A DNA stretch of 42,612 nt from an uncultured Bacteroidota bacterium (GTDB lineage: Bacteria > Bacteroidota > Bacteroidia > Bacteroidales > 4484-276). Where the stretch lies: NCBI GenBank assembly GCA_903944895.1, contig CAJATL010000286.1:1-42612 (forward strand), given 5' to 3'. The notes beneath the pieces were generated by a model, which searched no databases, had not been told where the DNA came from, and saw nothing but the letters and a program-made list of their open reading frames with translations. Of the stretch, positions 25,783-34,701 are shown in pieces. A program made the position numbers and the translations under genes. Every line of letters begins with the position of its first letter. Positions within the stretch are counted from its first letter, which is position 1.

Positions 25783-26118
25783 ACCTCTTTTTTAGAGCAA
25801 TTTCATCCGCAGTTACCCCAAACAGCCTGATAAAAATTTCGGGTATTTGGGTGTTTCGAAACATACTTCCCGGTTTTCTGACTTCCTGCAAATTCGTGCA
25901 GTTTTTAACCTGACATAAACAATTTGTTTTGCTGTTGCTTTTGCAATTGTTATCGTTTACATTTGCACTTGTTATTCGGCCTTTTTATGTTGGAAGTGAA
26001 TCATCAGACTATCCTAAAACCATTTCACGCCTGCTCGCCAAGGCAGTTATTCATTGCTAATAAAGCGGGTTTTCTCGTGGGAAGTCATTCAAAACGATCA
26101 ACCAAAAAACAATTTGAT
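25783..26118 (+). promoter_or_regulatory. Intergenic region with promoter of the S41 peptidase gene
   Basis: TTG (25935-25937) and TACATTTG (25958-25965) are spaced 20 bases apart, an exact -7 match. This puts transcription start near 25972 and a leader of about 145 bases, which supports the start at 26119 rather than an upstream in-frame start. No other feature is seen. Confidence 0.65.
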
Positions 26119-28152
26119 ATGAAAAAACTTACACTTCTTTTCATTTGCTTTCTGACACTTAATTTGGTGCGGGGACAAATCATGCTGGAAACGGTTGATT
26201 TACAAACCGTCAATCCGGATTTAGTTGGGAATATCAGGAATGACTTTTTGTTGGAGAACAGCAGCCTGGCAAACATCAGTTCACCGAAAACGCAGGAATA
26301 TTATGAGCGGCTTTTTTATACCTGCAAAGTGTGGGGTTTTGTAAAATATTTCCATTCCGAAACTGCAAACTGCTCCATCAATCTCGACAGCATTTTTATC
26401 CAGAAAATGCCAGCTATCGAAACAGCAGCCGGTAATACGGAATTTAACCAAATCCTGCTCGACCTGATCACCAGCCCCGGTGAGCCGGCACTTCCAACAA
26501 TCCCGTTGCCGGTCGTTCCGGATAGTCTGAGGTATAATTTGAATCTTGACTGGTTTCAGGATGAGGTCTTTTCACAGCCTGTTAAAGATGCCCTCGATAC
26601 GATTCGTTCAAGGTTCCGGCCAAGGCCACATTGCCTGGTTGGCGAAGCTTTTTTTAACGGAAATCCAACTTTTGATAACGATATTTTATATAACAGCAAC
26701 ACTGTTCTTTATCCGGAGGAATCGCTGCGGATTCTTGCCTTATTCCGCTACTGGAATGTCATTAACTATTTTTACCCTTACAAAAATATTATCGATCAGG
26801 ACTGGGATGAGACTTTAGCGGAGATTTTACCTTTGGTTACCGAAGCCCAGACTGCTACCGAATATAACCTTGCATTGCTGATACTTGCAAAACGGATCAA
26901 CGATTCGCACGCATTTACCACTGGTGGGCTGCTTACTCCGTTTTTTGGAACCTTTTATCCACGTTTTACGGCTGCTGCCGTCCAAAAAGAAACGGTTATT
27001 ACAAAGGTTCACTCTTCGGTTTCAGGAATAAAAGCAGGAGACATTATCCGTTCAGTTGATGGAATCCAAATTGCTGCTTTACGCGATAGTATTGCATTTT
27101 ATACAAAAGGTTCAAATGAGGCCGCAGTTTCTGCCAATGTCATCGAAGACATTTTACTTGGGCCAAATAATAGTTTTAATGTTTCGGTTGAAAATGAAAA
27201 CGGGATTTCCGAATACACCCTGCAAAGGAACTGGTCTCCTGCAAACTTCTTTAATTTCCAGCAAAACACCGGCCCTGTATGGTTTGACACCATCATGGCC
27301 CAGGGCTGTAATTTTGGATACGTTGATATGGCGCGCCTGACTGCAACCCAGGTTGGAAGTATGATGACCGATCTCTGGAATACGGATGCCATTGTTTTTG
27401 ACCTCAGGAATTACCCACAGGGAACCTTATGGACGTTGGTAAACTACCTTTTTACAAAACCAATACATATTGCCAGTTTCACAGTGCCCGACCGCCAGTA
27501 CCCGGGAGTGTTATATTGGTACGATGAATTTATCGGCAGTTATCCTCCCGAAGTTTACACCGGTAAAGTGATTATTTTGTTTGATATTCGCACCATCAGC
27601 CAGGCCGAATATACCTGCATGGGGCTTGAACAACATCCGGGTTCCATAAAAATCGGAAGTCAGACCAAAGCTGCTGATGGCAATGTTTCGATGATTTATC
27701 TTCCAGGCAATATCACAACGTATTTTACCGGATTAGGTACTTTTTACCCGGATTATTCGCCAACCCAGCGGATCGGAATCGTTCCCGACATCGAAATCAA
27801 GCCAACAATTGAGGGCATCAGACAAGGAAAAGACGAAGTTCTTGATTATGCTTTTAATTGCGCCTTGGTTGGGATAAACAATTTGACTGCCCCCAACGAA
27901 GGCCTGAACATCTATCCAAATCCAGTTTTAACATCAGCCAGGCTTGATTATTCCTTATCTCAAAATTCGGAAGTTACCATAGAAATTCATGATATGAGCG
28001 GAAAAATTATCTCAACGCTGCTTAAAACGACACAACCGGCAGGAAAATATACTGTCGAAGTTGATGGTTCAGAATTACCAACAGGTGTGTTTTATTGCAG
28101 GCTAAAAACAGGAAACCAGGTGATAACAAAAAAAATAATAAAGGTCAGGTAA
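26119..28152 (+). CDS. Secreted S41 family peptidase with T9SS sorting domain
   Basis: 677 residues from the ATG beginning MKKLTLLFICFLTLNLVRG, a clean signal peptide; upstream in-frame sequence is rejected. A domain before the protease includes YYERLFYTCKVWGFVKYFH and ALFRYWNVINYFYPYK, which are hallmark segments of this S41 group. A PDZ-like part follows (SSVSGIKAGDIIRSVDG, about 360), and then the protease core. The nucleophile region is TISQAEYT, with DGNVSMIYLPG and IGIVPDIEI. The last 80 residues (NIYPNPVLTSARLDYSL ... KIIKVR) are a type A T9SS sorting domain, so the protein is exported across the outer membrane and probably anchored to the surface. Confidence 0.95.
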   Translation: MKKLTLLFICFLTLNLVRGQIMLETVDLQTVNPDLVGNIRNDFLLENSSLANISSPKTQEYYERLFYTCKVWGFVKYFHSETANCSINLDSIFIQKMPAIETAAGNTEFNQILLDLITSPGEPALPTIPLPVVPDSLRYNLNLDWFQDEVFSQPVKDALDTIRSRFRPRPHCLVGEAFFNGNPTFDNDILYNSNTVLYPEESLRILALFRYWNVINYFYPYKNIIDQDWDETLAEILPLVTEAQTATEYNLALLILAKRINDSHAFTTGGLLTPFFGTFYPRFTAAAVQKETVITKVHSSVSGIKAGDIIRSVDGIQIAALRDSIAFYTKGSNEAAVSANVIEDILLGPNNSFNVSVENENGISEYTLQRNWSPANFFNFQQNTGPVWFDTIMAQGCNFGYVDMARLTATQVGSMMTDLWNTDAIVFDLRNYPQGTLWTLVNYLFTKPIHIASFTVPDRQYPGVLYWYDEFIGSYPPEVYTGKVIILFDIRTISQAEYTCMGLEQHPGSIKIGSQTKAADGNVSMIYLPGNITTYFTGLGTFYPDYSPTQRIGIVPDIEIKPTIEGIRQGKDEVLDYAFNCALVGINNLTAPNEGLNIYPNPVLTSARLDYSLSQNSEVTIEIHDMSGKIISTLLKTTQPAGKYTVEVDGSELPTGVFYCRLKTGNQVITKKIIKVR

Positions 28153-28198
28153 TTTAAATTGTAACATTGGCCGGATCAATCGGGATGAGTTTTGACGG

Positions 28199-29065
28199 CT
28201 AATTCTTTGCCATAATTTCATCCACCGTTTCACCAAGCAGCCGGTTAAACATTTCAGGGTTTTCAATCATCAGGAAATGGCCATAACCTTTCATAATTTT
28301 TACATCAAAACTCTTGGCATATTTTCGGTTTCCTTCAACATCAGTGGGCCAAAGGTCGGTACTGACGGCATAAATGGGAAGTTGTAGCGCTCTTAGATTT
28401 CCTTCCACTTTGGTATTTCCATATTCGAACATACTTGTAAATGCCTGCATAGCCACTTCCTGTGGCGCCGACGACATATCTGTGGCAATTGTTTCGACCA
28501 GGGTGCTGTCGGCGCCCAGCGGCAACATGGTTTTTACAAAGGCTTTGGCGCTGCTGGCAAAATCGGTATAAAATGGCGCTGTCAACTGGTCCATCAATTC
28601 CCGTGTAAAGGTCGTGTCAACCAATCGCTCGTAGGTGTCAATTCCAATCAGGGCTTCTACTTTGCCGGGAAGTTTGGTGGCTGCATCAATAATCACAAGT
28701 CCGCCCATCGAATGGCCGATCAGGATTACCTTTTCGAGCTTCAGGTCGTTGATCACGGCTGCAACATCGTCGCCAAAGGATTCGATGGTAAAATTATCGC
28801 GGTTTAGCCCCGATTTGCCGTGTCCGCCGTAATCGACGGTTACAACGGTGTATTTTTTCGAGAACTCAGGAACCTGTTCCCTCCAGTAGGTTTTATCGCA
28901 CGACCAGCCATGAACGAAAACCAGTGCAGGTGCTCCCGCGCCCTGAACGGTGTAACTGATTTCGACGCCATCGGCCGATTTTACAATACGGTCAACCGGT
29001 TTGCTGCAACCGGCCAGCACAAATGCCAACGCGGTAAAGTAAAGGATGTAAGTTTTTACTTTCAT
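28199..29065 (-). CDS. Alpha/beta hydrolase lipoprotein
   Basis: 288 residues with a lipoprotein signal (FVLAGCS, C20). The hydrolase fold shows the oxyanion HGW (52-54), the nucleophile elbow GHSMGG (S119), and GYGHFLMIENPEMF carrying the catalytic histidine near the end. These enzymes cleave esters, lactones or related bonds; the substrate is unknown. Being lipid-anchored, it acts in the periplasm or on the outer membrane. It is encoded directly downstream (minus strand) of a broken acetyltransferase fragment. Confidence 0.94.
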   Translation of the reverse strand: MKVKTYILYFTALAFVLAGCSKPVDRIVKSADGVEISYTVQGAGAPALVFVHGWSCDKTYWREQVPEFSKKYTVVTVDYGGHGKSGLNRDNFTIESFGDDVAAVINDLKLEKVILIGHSMGGLVIIDAATKLPGKVEALIGIDTYERLVDTTFTRELMDQLTAPFYTDFASSAKAFVKTMLPLGADSTLVETIATDMSSAPQEVAMQAFTSMFEYGNTKVEGNLRALQLPIYAVSTDLWPTDVEGNRKYAKSFDVKIMKGYGHFLMIENPEMFNRLLGETVDEIMAKN

Positions 29066-29098
29066 AATTTTTAGATTTTTGATGAATTCAATTTGGAG

Positions 29099-29250
29099 GC
29101 GAATTTACGCATTAAAATCCCATCAAAATACTGGCTTCCGATTTTTGTGTCTTTTTCAAGTGTAGCAAGGGTTTCGAAGCTTTTCTGCTGGTAAAGTTTT
29201 ACTGCCGGGAAATTATCAGCACGAACCATCAGATAAACGATTACGATGGA
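29099..29250 (-). pseudogene. C-terminal fragment of a GNAT acetyltransferase gene
   Basis: About 150 bases match the 3' end of the intact acetyltransferase gene (30492-30641) with roughly 14 differences counted by eye. The frame is still open and would read ...YLMVRADNFPAVKLYQQ... down to MRKFA, but it has no N-terminal two-thirds and no start codon, and the original stop is replaced by a run-on of about nine codons to a TAA. It is a relic of duplication or of recombination between the flanking repeats. Confidence 0.8.
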
Positions 29251-29393
29251 TTTTTTACAGTCAAATACATTTATTTGGATGAGGAAGTGAGCTTAGTCTC
29301 TTCATTTTAGTCTTAACCACAGTTTTTCTCCTTAATATTCGCAAAACAGGAATTGAAAAACGCTACAAAATAACCCAGGAACCTCATTTATCA

Positions 29394-29640
29394 GAACCTT
29401 TCCGCATTTGATGTCAGTTTAAGCCCAGGATTCAGATTTTCCATAGCCCAGTCCGCCAGTTGGCGGATTGGGATTGTTAGAATCTCCAACGCAAAGATGG
29501 CAGGGCGTTTACGTCCTTCTGTCCAAACAGCGATCCTTATCGGTTGAAGGTCGTAAACGACCTGGTGGTTCATAGTTAATAAACACTTAACCCGGCGCTG
29601 AAGCACCGGGCTAAGGATTCTTTTCCAAAATAAACTTTAT
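29394..29640. repeat. Cluster of three palindromic repeats
   Basis: Three different stem-loops follow one another in gene-free DNA. CCCAGTCCGCCA/TGGCGGATTGGG (29447-29472) has 12-base arms with one G-T pair. AGGTCGT-AA-ACGACCT (29548-29563) is perfect. The third (29586-29615) has 14-base arms, CTTAACCCGGCGCT and AGCACCGGGCTAAG, with two mismatches. A partial GGTCGTAAACG recurs near 29701. No coding frame is convincing here. The pattern is that of interspersed palindromic repeats rather than a terminator. Confidence 0.65.
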
Positions 29641-29788
29641 TATCATCTCTTTACCTGACAGTTATAGGAAGTTGCCCCTGGTTCCAGAAAATGATTTTAT
29701 GGTCGTAAACGCTGATTTTTATTGGTGTGTTACCGCTATCGAATTAATGATTTACAATTCCATCAAAATGGCAATAGAAACCAGATAT

Positions 29789-30181
29789 TCAAAGCAGCCC
29801 TGCCGCCCGCAATAATTCAGCAAAAACAGGGTCTTTTTTGGCTTGTTCTTTTGAAATATGTTCAAGTTTCCTTACCCGTTCTTCGAGAATAATTGTTTTA
29901 ACCTGGATGGGATTTAATGCTGTACGTCTGTCCCAAATGATGTATCCCAATAAGAAAAGCATAAGAGCGACAAGAATTCCTATTCCCCAATTTAAAGTTT
30001 CAAATCTTTGATCAACCGCTTCAAACTTCGCATTCATCTCATTTCGCAATGAATTTACCTGTTCTTCAGTCCGGATAATACGGTCGCGGTCGTCTAATGT
30101 AAACGGTACTTCATTTACCTGAGAAAAAGTTGGAAACGTGGCCGACAAAAGCATCAACAGAAGAAAAAACTGTGTTTTCAT
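29789..30181 (-). CDS. Small exported coiled-coil membrane protein
   Basis: 130 residues from MKTQFFLLLMLL (an in-frame start five codons upstream is less likely). A signal peptide (ending FPTFSQ) is followed by a short coiled coil (RDRIIRTEEQVNSLRNEMNA and on to FETL), one membrane segment at about 66-88 (WGIGILVALMLFLLGYIIW), and a charged C-terminal helix ending in LLRAAGLL. This layout recurs in Bacteroidota genomes without known function. The orientation of the tail is uncertain. Confidence 0.8.
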   Translation of the reverse strand: MKTQFFLLLMLLSATFPTFSQVNEVPFTLDDRDRIIRTEEQVNSLRNEMNAKFEAVDQRFETLNWGIGILVALMLFLLGYIIWDRRTALNPIQVKTIILEERVRKLEHISKEQAKKDPVFAELLRAAGLL

Positions 30182-30286
30182 AATTTTAATTTCCAATGAT
30201 TTAACGCGCTCAAAAGTAAGAAATTTTTTAAAACAGAAAGTAATGTTTTACTGCTTTACAATATCGGAAAATTAATAAACAAAGAT

Positions 30287-30463
30287 GAGATCAGTTTAAA
30301 AAGGCAACAAAATTTTTATTAATGTGGCTCAAGCCATGAATATCACGTACATCAATTGCCCCGCCCTTATTTTCGACAAGTTCAACTACCATGGTCGGAG
30401 CTATTGAAAACCTGACAGTTATCGGGCTTTAGCCAAAAATAATCCAGTTTTTCGACAGGACTC
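30287..30463 (-). mobile_element. Foldback (MITE-like) element, copy 2
   Basis: In reverse orientation this 177-bp stretch follows copy 1 (1614-1768) from end to end: GAGTCCTGTCGAAAAACTGG, GGCTAAAGCCCGATAACTG, TCAGGTTTTCAAT, then GGCAATTGATGTACGTGATA and GGCTTGAGCCACATT. The ends GAGATCAGTTTAAAAA (30287-30302) and TTTTTCGACAGGACTC (30448-30463) form the inverted repeat. The central perfect palindrome of copy 1 is replaced by longer unrelated sequence, so this copy has decayed or is a variant. Confidence 0.65.
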
Positions 30464-30487
30464 ATTATTTTCGATGATCTTAAAACT

Positions 30488-31000
30488 TCAAGCGAATTTA
30501 CGCATTAAAATCCCATCAAAATACTGGCTTCCGATTTTTGTGTCCTTTTCAAGCTTGGCAGCGATTTCGAAGCCTTTTTGCTTGTAAAGTTTTACTGCCG
30601 CTAAATTATCAGCACGAACCATCAGGTAAACGATTTCGATAATATTTTCGGACTGGATTTTCTCAAAGGCGGCATCAACCAGCATGTTGCCTATTCCTTT
30701 GCCGCGATGATTTTCCAAAACTCCCATATTCAGCCAGGCGGTGTGTTTTAGTCGTGAGGCTTGTTTGGGTTCGATGACGAGGTAAGCGGCAGGCTGATCA
30801 TCCGAAAGTGCAACATGAAAAAAAGCCCCAGTGGTTTTATTGATATTTTGAAGAAAATCCTGAAAAGCTGAAAACGATGGAAATTTCTCCTCAAAATCCT
30901 CGCTCATGAAAGGGGAGGATTGATAAACTTCACGGATTAGTTTGAATAACGCGCTTGCGTCAACCGATGTATGACCGGCAATCCTGATTGTTTCTGGCAT
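30488..31000 (-). CDS. GNAT family N-acetyltransferase
   Basis: 170 residues, full length for a single GNAT domain, which transfers an acetyl group from acetyl-CoA to an amine. The acetyl-CoA motif A is MGVLENHRGKGIGNMLV, motif B is LMVRADNLAAVKLYKQKGFE, and the protein ends in ILMRKFA. No close substrate class is apparent. A truncated copy of the last 50 codons lies 1.4 kb away at 29099-29250. The upstream gene (31033-31335) ends 32 bases before this start, suggesting a common transcript. Confidence 0.95.
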   Translation of the reverse strand: MPETIRIAGHTSVDASALFKLIREVYQSSPFMSEDFEEKFPSFSAFQDFLQNINKTTGAFFHVALSDDQPAAYLVIEPKQASRLKHTAWLNMGVLENHRGKGIGNMLVDAAFEKIQSENIIEIVYLMVRADNLAAVKLYKQKGFEIAAKLEKDTKIGSQYFDGILMRKFA

Positions 31001-31032
31001 AAAATTCCGATTTTTAATACTCCGGGTTTAGT

Positions 31033-31335
31033 TTACCCTTGTGTTTCGATTTCGAGCAATTCTTTAACGATCTCCTCCCACTCAGCGGCGATGGGTAATT
31101 CCGGCATTCTCCTTCCGGCCGAGGCGTACCAGAACGACGCATTGGTCAGGTCGCCTTCTTTACGATGCAAAAAAGCATGTACCCACGCAGCACTGGTGTT
31201 GCTCCGCGCCTGCACAATCTGATGTGCTTTTTCCCAACGGCCGGAGGCTTCATGCCAAAGCGCTACAAGCTCCTTTTCGATGCTGGCAGGCGGTTTTTCA
31301 AGGGTCAGGGATGTTTTAAATTCATGCAAATTCAT
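31033..31335 (-). CDS. Conserved small protein of unknown function
   Basis: 100 residues with recognisable blocks ALWHEASGRWEKAHQIVQ, AAWVHAFLHRKEGD and ASFWYASAGR, a pattern I have seen in uncharacterised proteins across several bacterial phyla. It is helical and rich in Trp, Glu and His, with no signal peptide or membrane segment. It is probably soluble and possibly TPR-like in shape. No role is known. It precedes the acetyltransferase gene on the same strand. Confidence 0.8.
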   Translation of the reverse strand: MNLHEFKTSLTLEKPPASIEKELVALWHEASGRWEKAHQIVQARSNTSAAWVHAFLHRKEGDLTNASFWYASAGRRMPELPIAAEWEEIVKELLEIETQG

Positions 31336-31441
31336 AGCTTAAATGTATTTAGTTTGATGATAGATTAAGGGCTTAACCTTGTTTCTTTCATCAAAATTCG
31401 ATTACTTTGTAAAGTTATAAAAATAAACATTTTTTCAGATC

Positions 31442-31783
31442 ATGATCACCATTTATCACAATCCAGGCTGTAAAAAATCGCGTGAAGGCCTGCAATATCT
31501 TCAACAAAAAACAGGGGAAATCGAAATCAGAAATTACCTCAAAGATGGAATCAGCGTTCCGGAACTGAAGGATTTGCTGATGAAACTTAATAAATTGCCC
31601 CACGACATGGTTCGCACGCAGGAGTCTGATTATAAAACAAGGTTTAAAGGAAAGAATTTTACGGATGATGAATGGGTAAAAATTATGACCGAAAACCCCA
31701 GGCTCATTAAGCGGCCCATCGTAATCAGAAATTACAAGGCTGTCTGGGGTGACCCTGTGGCAAATATTGATGTTTTAATCTGA
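31442..31783 (+). CDS. ArsC/Spx-family thioredoxin-fold reductase
   Basis: 113 residues, normal for the family. The start MITIYHNPGCKKSREGLQYL carries the active cysteine (C10 in a CKKS motif). NYLKDGISVPELKDLL and NPRLIKRPIVI (the conserved RP region) follow. ArsC members reduce arsenate with glutathione/glutaredoxin, while YffB/Spx-type members have other redox roles. No ars operon genes are nearby, so 'arsenate reductase' should not be taken literally. The rubrerythrin gene starts 48 bases downstream, which fits a redox-stress theme. Confidence 0.9.
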   Translation: MITIYHNPGCKKSREGLQYLQQKTGEIEIRNYLKDGISVPELKDLLMKLNKLPHDMVRTQESDYKTRFKGKNFTDDEWVKIMTENPRLIKRPIVIRNYKAVWGDPVANIDVLI

Positions 31784-31831
31784 CGATAAATTCGAATTTC
31801 AACATAATTCTCTAACCAAAAAATTAATAAA

Positions 31832-32410
31832 ATGGAAAAAAGTATTAAAGGATCGCGCACCGAGCAAAATTTACTGAAAGCCTTTGCCGGTGAGTCGCAG
31901 GCACGAATGAGGTACGATTATTTTGCCAGTCAGGCCCGCAAGGAAGGCCTCGAGCAAATTGCAGCCATCTTCGACGAAACGGCATTAAATGAAAAAGAAC
32001 ACGCCAAGAGGTTTTTCAAGTTTCTCGAAGGCGGAATGGTGGAAATTACGGCCAGTTATCCTGCCGGAAAAATCGGGACAACCCTCGAAAACCTGAAGGC
32101 TGCCGCCGATGGTGAAATGGAGGAATGGACAGAACTTTACCCCGAATTTGCCCGCATTGCCGAAGAAGAGGGGTTTAAGGAAGTTGCCACTTGTTTCAAA
32201 ATGATCAGCCGGGTCGAAAAAGCCCACGAAGAACGGTATCGCACGTTGTACACCAACCTCGACGAAGGCAGGGTGTTCGAACGTGACGGCAAAATCGTAT
32301 GGAAATGCCGCAACTGCGGTTACCTGCACGAAGGAACTAAAGCTCCCAAGCTTTGCCCTGCCTGCCTCCATCCGCAATCGTTTTTCGAAATCAAAGAAAC
32401 AAATTATTAG
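31832..32410 (+). CDS. Rubrerythrin
   Basis: 192 residues, full length. It reduces hydrogen peroxide in anaerobes and microaerophiles using a diiron centre fed by a rubredoxin-like iron site. The ferritin-like part has [28 protein letters not shown], and [10 protein letters not shown] with their iron-ligand Glu/His residues. The C-terminal rubredoxin domain has KCRNCGY and LCPACLHPQ, the four cysteines. Its presence fits a strictly or partly anaerobic host. A strong terminator follows at 32433-32473. Confidence 0.98.
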   Translation: MEKSIKGSRTEQNLLKAFAGESQARMRYDYFASQARKEGLEQIAAIFDETALNEKEHAKRFFKFLEGGMVEITASYPAGKIGTTLENLKAAADGEMEEWTELYPEFARIAEEEGFKEVATCFKMISRVEKAHEERYRTLYTNLDEGRVFERDGKIVWKCRNCGYLHEGTKAPKLCPACLHPQSFFEIKETNY

Positions 32411-32432
32411 AAGTGTTTCTTTCCTGAAAATG

Positions 32433-32473
32433 CAAAATGTAGAATTTGTTACCAGATTCTACATTTTGTTTTT
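32433..32473 (+). terminator. Rubrerythrin terminator
   Basis: CAAAATGTAGAAT (32433-32445) pairs perfectly with ATTCTACATTTTG (32456-32468) around a 10-base loop, followed by five T residues. Convergent gene 32505-34457 ends just beyond, so it may also serve the other strand. Confidence 0.88.
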
Positions 32474-32504
32474 ATGGCTTTTCTGTCACTGCAATCGCCC
32501 TAAT

Positions 32505-34457
32505 CTAATTCTCCAACACCGCTTTAATTATCTGGTGCTGGTTTCCGGAAGTAAGATGTATGAAGTAAATTCCTGATGGCAATGAGGAGGCATTCCAATG
32601 ATAATGATGAATTCCTGATTCCATTTTTTGCCACTCTTTGGTAAGAATTTTATGGCCGGATTGATCAAAAATCTGCAACATCATATCCGAAACTTCAGAT
32701 AACTCAAAACTAATTGTTGTAAAAGATTTAAATGGATTCGGGAAAACCGGTTTGAGCGTGAACGGCTTTATTTGATTTTGAACAGTGATCGCTGAAACAA
32801 TCCGTTGGTTGCGATAATAATTAAACGTGCCGTTGTATTGGCCGAGGATGATGTCCAAATCACCGTCGCCATCAAGGTCGGCAAAGGCGGGAGTGGTGTT
32901 TTGGTTGCCTGTGATACCTTCGATAGGTTCAGGATTTTCAACCCAGCTTTCGCCAAGATTTTCGAAAAACTGTACTTCCGACCACAGATTTCCGGTGATG
33001 ATGTCCAGGTCGCCGTCGCCATCAAGATCACCCAAAGCCGCGACGCAATTGGTGCCCACATCTATTCCGCCAAAAAAGCCGGGAATAATCACCCAGGCCG
33101 GCGAAGCTGCTGATCCCTGATTTTCGAGATAAGTCAGATTCCCAGCCTCATTTCCGGCAACAATATCCAGATCTTCATCATTGTCAAAATCCACCAGGCG
33201 TGGTGCCGACCAGCCACCCAGATTCACGGTTGACAACACTTCAGTTTCAAAGAAAAATCCCGAGCCGGTGTTCCGGTGATAATAAAGTTTTCCGCTTAAA
33301 TCGCCGACGATGGCATCAAATAGCCCGTCATCGTTCACATCGCCTATGGCTACAGCGCTGTAAATGGAGTGTTTGAGTGAGGTAAAATAGCTACTGTTTT
33401 CTTCCCAGGCCGGACCGCTGGTTGTTCCGGTATTTTCGAAATATTTTATGTCGCCAAGCTGACTTCCGGTAAACATGTCCAGGTCGGCATCGCCGTCCCA
33501 ATCTATAAAATTAGGATTGCTGGCGCCGCCAACATCGAGTACACCGCCAAAAAGTGTGGTGTTCAGTTGCCAGGTTGGCGAAGTTGGTGTTCCTGAGTTG
33601 AGGTAATAATTCAGCGGGCCGGAGGCAGAACCAAAAATCAGATCGAATTTGCCGTCGCCGTTCAGATCGGTTAATTCGGGTGAATTCCAGTAAGTTTCGT
33701 TTCCGAGTCCCGCAAATGTGTTGATGTTAGTTTCCCAAATTGCAGTATTTGGAGTACCGGTATTTTGATAGTAGATAAAGCCATGTTCGTCGCGGCCAAC
33801 CAATAAATCCAGGTCATTGTCGGCGTCGAGGTCACAAAAGTTGGGATAAGCGTAAAGTCCAACATCTCCAATTTCGATGGCGCTGGCTTCGGTAAACTGC
33901 GCCATAACCGGAGATCCGAGGTTTACATATAATTTCACCATGCCGCTTTCGCTGAGACCAACCACCATGTCCAAATCACCATCGTTATCCACGTCGGCCA
34001 GGTCAGGAACAGGATTTGAGCCTACATTCAGCCCGTCGAAAAAACCTTCCGTTTTCTCAAAAACAGGTGAGCTGATTGTTCCGGTATTTGTAAAAAGATT
34101 CAGGCCAGTGAAACCTCCGGCAATAAAATCGAGGTCACCATCACCGTCGATATCTGCGCAAACGCCCATTTCGGCGTCGAGGAATGAAATCCCGGCAAAA
34201 ATGTCGGCGCCAATCGTAAAAGCAGGATTGGTGGCACTTCCCGAGTTTTCCATAAAGTAGGGTTTATCCTCGGTGTTGCCGATAATCAGGTCGGGATCGC
34301 CGTCGCCATCAAGGTCGGCAAAGCGGGGTTGGGAAAATGGCAGGCTGGGAATTCCGCTGGGATTGAAAATCGCATCGTTCTGAACCCAGGGCTGAGCATA
34401 AGTTTCCAGAGTAAATATCCAGAGCACTGGCAAAAGAAGACAAATAATTTTTTTCAT
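32505..34457 (-). CDS. Secreted FG-GAP/VCBS repeat protein with T9SS sorting domain
   Basis: 650 residues. Signal peptide about 1-21 (ending LETYAQ). Residues about 40-560 consist of repeated units with a calcium-binding loop of the form DLDGDGDPDLIIGN (more than ten, several as DVDNDGDLDM or DLNGDGKFDL) alternating with Y/FxNxGT strands, the layout of an integrin-like seven-bladed propeller. The last 80 residues (VFPNPFKSFTTISFELS ... IIKAVLEN) are a type A T9SS sorting domain. It is thus a surface or released calcium-dependent binding protein. The ligand is unknown. It is single-gene and convergent with rubrerythrin. Confidence 0.95.
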   Translation of the reverse strand: MKKIICLLLPVLWIFTLETYAQPWVQNDAIFNPSGIPSLPFSQPRFADLDGDGDPDLIIGNTEDKPYFMENSGSATNPAFTIGADIFAGISFLDAEMGVCADIDGDGDLDFIAGGFTGLNLFTNTGTISSPVFEKTEGFFDGLNVGSNPVPDLADVDNDGDLDMVVGLSESGMVKLYVNLGSPVMAQFTEASAIEIGDVGLYAYPNFCDLDADNDLDLLVGRDEHGFIYYQNTGTPNTAIWETNINTFAGLGNETYWNSPELTDLNGDGKFDLIFGSASGPLNYYLNSGTPTSPTWQLNTTLFGGVLDVGGASNPNFIDWDGDADLDMFTGSQLGDIKYFENTGTTSGPAWEENSSYFTSLKHSIYSAVAIGDVNDDGLFDAIVGDLSGKLYYHRNTGSGFFFETEVLSTVNLGGWSAPRLVDFDNDEDLDIVAGNEAGNLTYLENQGSAASPAWVIIPGFFGGIDVGTNCVAALGDLDGDGDLDIITGNLWSEVQFFENLGESWVENPEPIEGITGNQNTTPAFADLDGDGDLDIILGQYNGTFNYYRNQRIVSAITVQNQIKPFTLKPVFPNPFKSFTTISFELSEVSDMMLQIFDQSGHKILTKEWQKMESGIHHYHWNASSLPSGIYFIHLTSGNQHQIIKAVLEN

Positions 34458-34501
34458 AAACAGGTTTTTAAAAGTATTTTGATAGTATTTAGTTAAAATT
34501 T

Positions 34502-34680
34502 ACCACGGAGGCACGGAGAACACGGAGTATAGTAAAAATTAATCCGATAAAAACCTGACAGTGTTTTGCTACAAAACAAATTCAATTATTCAGGTGCTTA
34601 GCCATTGGACAAAGGTACCTCCAATTTTCGAGCAATCAAACTTCCCACTGCCAACTGGCGACCCCAGATTGCTATCGGGG
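34502..34680. repeat. Mixed short repeats upstream of the FG-GAP gene
   Basis: Contains CCACGGAGGCACGGAGAACA (from 34502), the uninterrupted form of the CACGGAG repeat seen at 5902; a short heptamer-type stretch CACTGCCAACTGGCGACC near 34646; and a degenerate palindrome CCCCAGATTGCTATCGGGG at 34662-34680. Three repeat families of this window therefore meet within 180 bases. Confidence 0.6.
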
Positions 34681-34701
34681 TTTCCGGCTTATCCCTTTTT
34701 C

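Noticed and set aside
31442-31783. Arsenic resistance operon
   Set aside because: Only the ArsC-like gene is present; no arsR, arsB/acr3 or arsA nearby.
31985-32377. 130-residue minus-strand open frame inside rubrerythrin
   Set aside because: Shadow of the rubrerythrin coding sequence.
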